Of a DNA stretch of 64,000 bases, positions 55,972-64,000 are shown in pieces. The DNA comes from Turbatrix aceti. Lineage: Eukaryota; Nematoda; Chromadorea; Rhabditida; Panagrolaimidae. Within the stretch, counting starts at the first letter, position 1, and each line of letters opens with the position of its first letter. The stretch is taken from NCBI GenBank assembly GCA_963969345.1, contig OZ017770.1, positions 10,162,180 to 10,226,179 on the forward strand, given 5' to 3'. The notes under the pieces are model-generated. The model had not been told where the DNA came from. It saw only the letters and a list, made by a program, of their open reading frames with translations, and made no database searches. Made by a program: the position numbers and the translations under genes.

Positions 55972-56847
55972 ACCAAGGGTACTAAGATGCCGAAACAGCC
56001 CATGGGTACCGATGACGGGCCGTCCAAGTCGACGGATGGACCGTATTCGTCGTCGAACGCACCCGCCAAGAAGGATGACGATGACCAGCCGACCGTTGCA
56101 TCTGATGAACTCCGTTCTCCGTCGAAGAATGAAGTGAGTATTTTTGAAAAATTTAGCTTTTACTACTAGCAAGCCGGGGATGTCCCTACTGCACTAATAT
56201 TCGTATTTTTATGTCATAGAAAGTAGGTTACCAATAGGATGACCGCAGAGTAACGTTACTTCTATTGTAAGCAATAAGTAGTGTCTCTTAACACGATTTT
56301 AGTAGAGATGTTAAAGTTATGTGTTTTAATCGTAAACTTGTCGTTCTTTTGATTACGATAATAGTAATGTTATTCTCTCTTGCAGTTACGATCGTTTTTA
56401 TGCATTTACGTCTTGCGAGCACTCTTGAAGCGAAAATACGAATTCTGGTTTCTTTATATTTTTTCAGTTCTTTCCGGTTCTTACCGGTTTTTTTTAATTT
56501 TATTTTTTTCTGCAATCAAAACATTGTTCTTGGTTTTTAGACTCTGCTGATTTTTTTCAAAACGTTTTTTTCAGGCAGAGCCAAAAGATGATACCGGCTT
56601 TAAAATCGACGACGAGGAAAATGGCCTAATGGCTGGTGGAAACGACACCGACGGCGCCGACAGCATCAAGAGTGACGACATCTTGGATGACGCCGAGAGC
56701 CGACGTAATTATGCTATCGGTGTCAGTTTCTACGAATCCATTGCTCGGTTTCTGGAACAGGCACGCGCAGAACGTCGACGTCAGCCGAAACCTCCAGCTC
56801 GCTATAGCCCGGAACCTCTCCAGAAGAAAAGAAAGGAAAAGAAGTGA
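55972..56847 (+). CDS. Acidic protein, copy 2 with basic C-terminus
   Basis: Exons 55972-56133 and 56575-56847 repeat the structure of copy 1 (MPKQPMGTDDGPSKSTDGPY; ENGLMAGGNDTDGADSIKSD) and continue with YAIGVSFYESIARFLEQARA to a lysine-rich end (QKKRKEKK) that could act as a nuclear localisation signal. An ATG at 55987 would give 139 residues, but the open frame reaches the acceptor, so an upstream exon, perhaps 54631-54924, may be joined. The 441-nt intron closely matches the 431-nt intron of copy 1. The family is unknown. Confidence 0.5.
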
Positions 56848-56849
56848 GC

Positions 56850-57410
56850 TTTTGTCAGTGGCATGTTTGTTTGTTTTTTATCTGTGGTAACAGCAATGCA
56901 TGAATGTTGCCGGAAAAGCATGATTATGACCGCGTGAACAGGGATTGTCGCAACGAGGGTATCAGGGTTAGTTTTATTTACAGTTGCCAACAAACGGATC
57001 ACAAGTTAACTTGGTGCTATTGCAAAAATGCGAATTTCGCCTCCCTGCATACCATATTTTGTCTTCTAACAGTTGGACAAATGCAAATTTTTGACCTTAT
57101 CTTTCGGTTTTGACAATTAAAGCTACTTGGTCATTTGAATTTGTTGAACTGCAACATAAAAACAAAAAAACTTATATTACAAAAAATATTGATTGTTGAA
57201 AATAAAAAAAAGTTTCACGAGATGCAATTTCTAATCTTTTAGTTAAAAAAGTTGTTTTCTTTTTTTTTTGCATTCACATTGAAGATCAATTCGCACTGTA
57301 TGTCCTATTGCAAAGAAACTACAGACCCGCCTTCCTTCCTAGCTATCGTCGGGAAAAAAATATGCAAACGAAAAGAAGACAGCTGGTCACTTTTTTGAGA
57401 ACAAGTGCTG
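56850..57410. other. Intergenic, AT-rich
   Basis: Nothing beyond short frames and A/T runs. It contains the likely 3' UTR of the gene before and the promoter of the gene after. Confidence 0.5.
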
Positions 57411-57411
57411 T

Positions 57412-58257
57412 ATGTTAGTTTCCGCCATGCATGATCTTGTGCTTTTTTGTCTGTTTTATCCATGCTTGCTCGTGGTTTTTCTACTTCTGCTACGTCTTAT
57501 TAACAAAAAATATCAATTTTATCGTATCAAAAAGAACTTTGTCATACCCTGGAATGATATGGATTACCCCATCAAATGCCTTATCGCAAAATCAGCCCCG
57601 CGGGACGTCTATATTCGGCTTTACAAAATAATGCCAAAATTCATTGAAAACCATTGCGGCATTCCAACCGACGAAATTGTCATCGATTCGCATCTCAACG
57701 CAGAAACGTTGAATCAGTTCAATCCCGACACGCTGACTGTCACTTTGCGTAAACGTGACACAAACGCTGGACTCATGGAGCAATACTTTCCGAGAATGAC
57801 TCATCACTGCCCGGATACGATCATGCTTATCGGTGTTGAGCTTACGATCAAACAGTTTCAGCGCTTGCTTGACTTCCGTCCAAACTGTTTGATAATTAAT
57901 CGTATTTCTCTTGTGCCAAAGCCGGATCGTCTCTCTGACATTGTTCATCTTTTTAAGCACCTTCATGTTATCAGGTAAAACAATTTTCTTGGCAAATATT
58001 AAACTTAAAAAATTTTTTTAGAATCGACATGCCTAACCTAGTAATCGAGATTTCCGACATCAAAGCCATGATCGCCCAGCTAACCGCTTTTCCGCACCTT
58101 GAAAAATCGTCAATCCATTTTGGCATCCTTGATCATGAAATTTGGGCTGACGCGATAAATCTCGTAAGTTTAGTTTTGTTTTATTTTAATGAAACCTGTT
58201 TTACAGACCACCAAAAAAGTCGAAGTCTGTGTCATCTTTGACTTTCCTATCTTCTGA
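57412..58257 (+). CDS. F-box-like family protein, paralog 2, with N-terminal membrane segment
   Basis: Exons 57412-57974, 58022-58163 and 58207-58257 give 251 residues. The introns are only 47 and 43 nt and end TTTTTTTAG and TTTTACAG. Residues about 8-28 (DLVLFCLFYPCLLVVFLLLL) form a strong hydrophobic segment, a signal anchor if real. Then comes FVIPWNDMDYPIKCLIAKSA, an F-box-like start, and repeated hydrophobic segments (PDTIMLIGVELTIKQFQRLL; CLIINRISLVPKPDRLSDIV) like LRR/FTH-type nematode F-box proteins. It is the paralog of the gene at 47.2-48.0 kb. The membrane segment is unusual for an F-box protein, so an alternative start at the internal methionine before the box is possible. Confidence 0.65.
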
Positions 58258-58259
58258 AA

Positions 58260-58850
58260 TGTATTAAATTTATGTATATGTGCGCAGTATTTTTTATCTT
58301 TTTGAAGTCATTAAAATGACTTGTACTGGACAAATACTTGCACAATAAATTTAAAAAAATTGTGATATTGAGTTTTTGAAGTCTATATAAATACATTTGT
58401 CTGGTCGATTTACTTCACACGTTTTTGATTACTGGGCAGACGAGATTTTTTTTTGTGGTTTGTGAGTGTCTTCAGCGGTCTCCGTCGACATTGTTTTGAA
58501 AACTTTCTGCAGACTTGCTCAATTTGCTAAGCGCGCGCATGGATGTTTTGTTTGATCCGATGGGGCGATGACGACCTTTGAATGCTAAATGTCTTTTTTT
58601 GTATAATAAAATACCGCCATTGATGCATCTTTACTAACCTTTACGATGAAGGTTAGGGCCAGGAAAAAGCATTTACATTATTTGTTAAAATACATAGTTC
58701 GTTCACAGAAAACGAGTATCCGACTTTTAAGTCCGGTCCCGGATCTATGATAAAAATCCAGGCCAGGGTCGGACAGCTGACTGAAACTCTTTTTTTCCTA
58801 TAATCGATCCCTTACATCCCGGCATCTATTCTGATTGCATAATAAATTTG
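58260..58850. other. Intergenic
   Basis: No gene seen. The sequence holds AT-rich tracts and a GC-moderate stretch around 58480-58580 with no long frame. Confidence 0.5.
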
Positions 58851-58853
58851 AAA

Positions 58854-59783
58854 AATCACGACTGGTTTTGGGATTCTGAAGGTCAAAATTGGGGTAAAAG
58901 ATAAAATCGAAGTAGATCGCGTAGATGCCTTCTTCCTAGCAGAAACCGTTTTTTTGCCTGGCAACTTTACCGGCCGGAAAAATGTCAAAACAGTCGGCTT
59001 TTGGGCAAGCTCCCGCTGATTGACGATGCAATGCCTCCGAAAAGAGACCAAAAAGTCGGCAGGACGATTGACGAGTTTCTTCTCCATGGCAGGGTATCCA
59101 GCAGACGTAATACGACCACTTCGACCTCTTGGCACCACGTCTGGAGGCTGAGGAAGGGTTTTGGTCCGCTTCGGAGGAGGTGGAGCCGGACTAGCCTCAT
59201 TCCGATTTGCAAGAATGTTTTGACGTTGGAGATGCTTCTTGGAATCCTTGAGAACTGTTGAAGCACTGGAAACAGGTTTTTGCGGCTTGGAGAGCTCTGA
59301 AATGTTAAAAAAATATTTTTTTTTTATTTTATAAAAAAAAACATACCGCAAAGTGCCACAATGACAGCCCCGGGTGCCAAAGTCACCGGCTGAGGGACAT
59401 TGATCAACGGCAGCAATTCCGTTCTCGTCTGATCAGCAATCCATGACTCCGGAACGTAAACAGACGAAGACGTGTTCGAGCCGACGCAAAAAGTCCTCCC
59501 TTTCGTGCCTTTGAAAATCCGTAGACTTTCTTGAGAAGCCAAAACGTCGTCCCTAATGACCTTGAGCACCGGCAGATGACTGGAGACCTGGTCGAAGGCT
59601 CTCACGGGCCATGAGCGTGCGCTGTCAAACGCTGTGCAATGCGTTTCCGGAGCTCTTGATTCACGGAAATGGGATGTGAAGAAGGCTTGGACCGCGACAG
59701 AGAATTCTTGACCCAGGTCACGCCGTGATAAAGTTCTCGAAAGTCCTCGACGTAGGAACCACCAGCTTCCGATGCATCCATAA
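58854..59783 (-). pseudogene. Truncated copy of the MYND-like gene (exons 1-2)
   Basis: It matches 52872-53809 at about 97-98%. The deletion of CTCCCGA plus nearby changes around 59608-59620 shift the frame of exon 1. The copy ends inside exon 2 at about 58854 (ACGACTGGTTTTGGG), so the zinc finger is missing. It is non-functional as a full protein, though exon 2 is still open. Confidence 0.8.
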
Positions 59784-59877
59784 TAAATAAATTGAAAACG
59801 ATTCAACGAAGCAGGAATCGGAAGGAAATTAGCTGGTTGTGAACGGGAAAAAGAAAAAAGAATGCAAAGCTTCAAAG

Positions 59878-60318
59878 CAAGGTGTTGCAAATCGTGTGCT
59901 TTACACGCACGCACGACACGAAGCTATTAGGCGACGTCGTGTCGTGTAGCTTTGAATTTGCCTACACGACACGATCGTCGTGTGCTACACGACGTCGCCT
60001 CGTGCGATCGTGTAGCTGTTACACGACACGACACGGCATGCCGCTTTTCGACAGCCAAATTATGTAAAATTTTACAATTTTTTACTTCTTTTTTTTATTG
60101 TTTAGAAAAATGTTCCACGTGTTATCATTCTGATCGAAATTTTGCATTGAAACCTTCCTAAACGTCGTGTCGTGTAGCTCGCCTCGTGTCGTCGTGTAGC
60201 TTTCAAACCTACACGACAGGCGACGTCGTGTAGTACACGACATCGCCTCCTACACGACATCAAAATCTTACACGAGTTCAAATTAACATTTTTGCGCTAC
60301 ACAAAATGCAACACCTTG
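59878..60318. mobile_element. hAT-type MITE, CGTGTCGTGTAG-rich
   Basis: It has the terminal inverted repeat CAAGGTGTTGCA...TGCAACACCTTG and a perfect 8-bp target duplication CTTCAAAG (59870-59877, 60319-60326). The paralogous locus near 53902 holds a single CTTCAAAG with no insert, so the empty site is preserved in the same window. The interior is made of short GTCGTGTAG/CTACACGAC repeats in both orientations. At 441 bp it is non-autonomous. Confidence 0.95.
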
Positions 60319-60939
60319 CTTCAAAGTGGTTCGGTCCGATCGCGTTGTCACACTTTGCCAAGAGTATTATGCAGCTCTTACTGTTCGAATGTTACTCGGA
60401 TATTACGTTAATTTTCGTTGTCTTACGTTGGTTTTCGTTTGTGGTTCTGGTTTATTGCTTCGTGTGTGGTGGATGCCTTTTTGGTGGTCTTGCTTTCTTT
60501 CAGGAGTACTCAGATGATTCAAAATTGCTGTCGAGCAGGTGAACAAGGTTTAGCATCGACTTTTATGTTACTTTATGGATTTTTAGGCTATTGTGGGGGT
60601 AAATGAGCAAAAATAAACAAAAATGACCTTTTTTTTACCATTTTTGCCATTTCCACGTTTTTCGGTTTCAAGATACACTGCAGACGATGATAGCGACGAC
60701 TTCTGGCCCCCATCAAAGGCATCACCCCGAACTACGCTGATAAGTCGATGGATTGGGCTGCTTGACCCAACATTTTCGACCTTATTGACTTCGACTTTGA
60801 AAACATGTATATTCTTTTTTTTACGAATTTTTGGCCGTGCAATAAAAAGTTGTTAAGTTTTTTGTGGCTTTGGATGAATGAGGGTTGAGATTTTACCCTA
60901 ATTTGATATTTTAGGGTATTGTGACTCTAAAATTGGTAT

Positions 60940-61140
60940 ATTGGAGATTTTTTCAGACCAAGGGTACTAAGATGCCGAAACAGCCCATGGGTACCGACGA
61001 CGGGCCGTCCAAGTCGACGGATGGACCGTATCCGTCGTCGAACTCACCTGCCAAGAAGGATTACGATGACCAGCCGATCGTCTTCTCTGATCAACTCCGT
61101 CGAAGGCAATGGTTGATAAGAATGAAGTGGGTATTTTTGA
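60940..61140 (+). pseudogene. Partial copy of the acidic protein exon
   Basis: The exon after TTTTTTCAG at 60957 matches 55972-56133 (MPKQPMGTDDGPSKSTDGPY), but a loss in the end region (CTCCGTCGAAGGCAATGG) shifts the frame and the donor reads GTGGGT. No second exon follows. Confidence 0.65.
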
Positions 61141-61149
61141 AAAATTTAG

Positions 61150-64000
61150 CTTTAAAATTGAAAAAAAATTGTTGTACTTGTTTTTTTCTAATTTGTGCCG
61201 AGACTCTGCGACTGGCGAGCGTGCCACGAAACGGAGATATGAGGCCACGAGGGATGTTTTTATGTTCAAAATTCTTGTATTTGACTAGAGACGATGTCCA
61301 TTTTCCCCAAACTCGAGATTTGGTAACTTGTTTCGATTAATTTTTTTTTATTTTTCTGCTATAGGTCATTTTCATTCGCAAGCATGATTATGTGTTACTG
61401 GAACATTCTGAAGCAAAAACGTTCAATAGACACACAAGAAAAGTTTTGAGAAGGACTGGAATACAATAAGGATGCTGAAAATTTTAGTTGGGCGACAAGT
61501 TGTCTGCTAAAATTTGGCCATTTCCTTTTTGTATTTTTTAAACATTGAAGCAAGCATCACATAAAAAAAGTTTAGCAATCGACTTTTTGTCCTCTTCACA
61601 ATCGACGTTTTTGTGAATCACAACCATTTTTTTGATTTTTTGACGGTGGTTTTATATTAGTTGTATGATGCTAAGATACATAAAAAAATTGGAAAGGGTC
61701 AAAACTATTTATTGAACAAGCGTGACGCGAGTTCATTTTTTTTATGATTGTTGACCAGTTATTCATAGTTGTACATCGCTGCTCACTTGTGCTTACAAGC
61801 GGTGGCGGATCTTTTTTTTGTTATGTGTTGGTTTTTTTAAATCTTCATTGCTGACTAAAGACATATTTCTTCTCTGAGCAATATGTGTTTTTATAGCGTT
61901 TTATTGCCCGCTTGAATTTCTCATGAGTCTAAAAACTAATGATAGAAATTGAATCAACTAACAGACAAAGTGAGCACGCTTGTATTCTTTTTATAATTTT
62001 TTTTATTCACAAAAAGCGGAGAACGGAATTCGTAGTTATTTTTTGTACTAGTATTTTTTTTTGTAGTTGCGGCCTTAACTTTGACGCTCTGTACATTAAA
62101 AATCACCTGCCTGGTAAATTTACGTATTTTGCTATAGTATAACTGGCATATTTTTTTTCATGACCGTAAAAATTCAGTCTATAACTTTTGAACGTTTTAC
62201 GTCAGTTTTGTCACCAAAATGATCGGCAACAGGCAGCGTTGCAACCAAGACATACATAAAACCGGCCTGAAAACCATGCCGCCGGCCTAAATTTTCCCTG
62301 ACCGGCCTCCCTGCTTAATTATGAAAAATATTTTTAGAGGTAATTTTTTTTAATTATGAACAAATTTTTGTTTAAAACAACAAAATTCTGTGCAAAAAGG
62401 TGTAATAATTTTTCACTGTTGATAAAATGTAAAAAAAGTTTATGAATGAAACAAAAAACCGTCTGAAAATCAATGCTTTTAGTCTAAAAAATGACCTTCA
62501 AAATTTTTCCGGCCATTCTAAAATCTTCAGGGCAGCCGTGTGGCCGGCCGGATTTTATGCCTTGGTTGCAACAACAAAATCAATTTGAGGTATTATTTTT
62601 GGGTTTTTAAATTAATACAAATACATATTTTTTTATCGTAACGTTGGATTTTTAGATGACATTCAAGCTTTCAACTTCTTCAGCAGTGAAAAAAATGATC
62701 AATTCTGCCAATTTTATTCTGTTGCTTTTTTTAGAAAACAACCGGTATGTTTTTTTTTGGTTTGAAAAAAATCTAGGTACACTTTTTTGCATATATGCAA
62801 AACAACACTTTTTTGTACGCGTTTGGCAATCTAAACATTTATATGTTTTTAAAAATTAAGTAGGTGTGAACAGAAGTTCTGTAACGGGGAATTACTCGTT
62901 CGCAAGCAGGCAACGCTGTCTTGTCTGTCTTTGGCATGGGCGTTGATGGCAGCGAAAAAAAAATAACTCATCGGTGCAGCGCGTTGGTCATTTGGCACTC
63001 ACAATCGGTGGTCAGTCTCAGACCAGTTGTATTGTGTTGTCCGGGGTTGTGGTGGGCCGGTGACATTGATTTGTGGACTCTAGCTTGCGCAAAAATCGTC
63101 GACCACTGCTTCTGCTTTCTTCCTTACTTGCCAGTTGTTGGGTTGTTGGGAGTTTTTGTGTGCAAGGACTGAAAAGTGGTCGTCTTGTGAGATTTTGAAT
63201 TTGTCTTTTGCATGCTTTTTATTTTTATTTTATTTATTTTTTGCTTTTTATGTATCTTTGTTTTATTATTTTTTTCATAGAATAAACATCTGCAAAAAAT
63301 ATTTAGGCACAATATTTTTTTGTTTGTGTTCAAAAAATATGTGACACATTTTTCTGAAGCCACAAATTTTGAGGTTAGCACATTGTAACCAAGTTCATGA
63401 TTTTTTGCTACAAAAAGTATTATTTTTCAAAATCATGCTTCTGCAAAAATTTTTTTTTATCAAACCCTGGATGATTCAAAAACATAATAACTTTATCAAA
63501 AAATTCATTCTGGATCTTTTTCAAAAGTTAAAATTTTTTTAAGATTTTTAATATCCAGCGATTTTTTTACCGTTCATGTATGATTTGAATAAATAGAAAA
63601 AAGTTTATAAAAACCACAAGAAAATTTGTTTTACTAGAAATCCCATTTTTTTAAATTAAAACTGGGTTCAAAAAACTGCACTCTTTTTCTGAAAGTCTCT
63701 TTAACATAAACGCCGTTGATAAAAAAAATGACTGTAAATTTTACGATCTTTTGCACTTCCCTATTCCAAATGTCATCAGATTATTCGTTGCTAAAAAAAT
63801 TCTGTTGGAGTAGAGGAAAGAAAAATGTCGACAAGAAGAAACGTTACTTGTTTAACGAACACTATCGAACTTTCTATTATCACTGATGATAATGCTCTGC
63901 TCCTAGAGGAGAGCGTGAAAAAAACACAGTCATTTTTATGGTTGGAATTGGACGTCATCGAGAAGATACAACTCGCCATTTTTTTCAGTGACTTTATATA
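61150..64000. other. AT-rich terminal stretch with one MITE-like element
   Basis: Apart from the element at 62238-62572, I see only A/T homopolymers and short frames, and no supportable gene. A minus-strand frame at 63791-63979 has no features of note. Confidence 0.5.
62238..62572. mobile_element. CCGGCC-rich MITE-like element
   Basis: The ends read GTTGCAACCAAGACATA and TATGCCTTGGTTGCAAC, a terminal inverted repeat with one mismatch. CCGGCC clusters lie at both subterminal zones (62262-62310, 62505-62552) around an AT-rich core. No clear 8-bp duplication is seen, so the hAT assignment is by analogy only. Confidence 0.6.

Noticed and set aside
61939..62142. Short frames in the AT-rich right end
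   Set aside because: They are T-rich, lack splice or start context, and have no protein-like composition.

Overview
The window looks like nuclear DNA of a small-genome invertebrate, most likely a nematode. Introns are short (down to 47 nt) and almost all inferred 3' splice sites read TTTTCAG or TTTTTAG, which is a nematode hallmark. Coding islands are small and multi-exon, and most of the sequence is mobile or repetitive DNA. The genus cannot be told from the sequence. No bacterial-type genes, rRNA genes or CRISPR arrays were seen.

Region 1-31 kb is a repeat complex. A composite unit of about 6-8 kb occurs three times in tandem on the + strand (about 10.45-16.53, 16.53-24.23 and 24.23-31.0 kb) and once inverted (1-6.35 kb). 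Each unit combines a fragment of a LINE endonuclease ORF, a foldback element with terminal repeats of about 83 bp, a conserved 89-nt imperfect hairpin, an array of a 53-bp satellite, and (in two units) a LINE 3' end. Two units carry a CGGGTT-rich MITE, and one of those is split by a 2.0-kb LTR element with a perfect target duplication. Between the inverted and direct copies (6.35-10.45 kb) lie broken pieces of a gene with a bMERB (Rab-binding) domain and a 2-kb palindrome. That palindrome carries five tRNA-like sequences around a core of ATAAGCG/CGCTTAT repeats.

Region 31-47 kb is a patchwork of gene fragments and transposons: the 3' exons of an unrecognised gene (32.6-33.1), a two-exon gene with an internally repeated HTH-like domain (36.0-36.5), a hAT-type MITE with an 8-bp target duplication (38.7-39.1), a second piece of the bMERB gene family (39.5-39.8), several large palindromes, a multi-exon gene built from a duplicated exon cassette (42.0-42.8), and an internally deleted Ty3-like element (43.8-45.0).

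Region 47-61 kb is the most gene-like part. It holds two paralogous F-box-like genes with matching intron positions and phases (47.2-48.0 on the minus strand, 57.4-58.3 on the plus strand), a five-exon gene of 539 codons ending in a MYND-like zinc finger (51.9-53.8, minus), and a tandemly duplicated two-exon gene encoding an acidic protein (54.6-56.8). A non-autonomous LTR element sits 22 bp past the stop codon of the zinc-finger gene. A partial duplication of 52.9-54.5 plus 55.9-56.1 kb lies at 58.85-61.1 kb and has been invaded by a 441-bp hAT MITE. The last 2.7 kb is AT-rich and shows only one MITE-like element. All gene models are hand-built from splice signals and frame continuity, and no homology search was possible.
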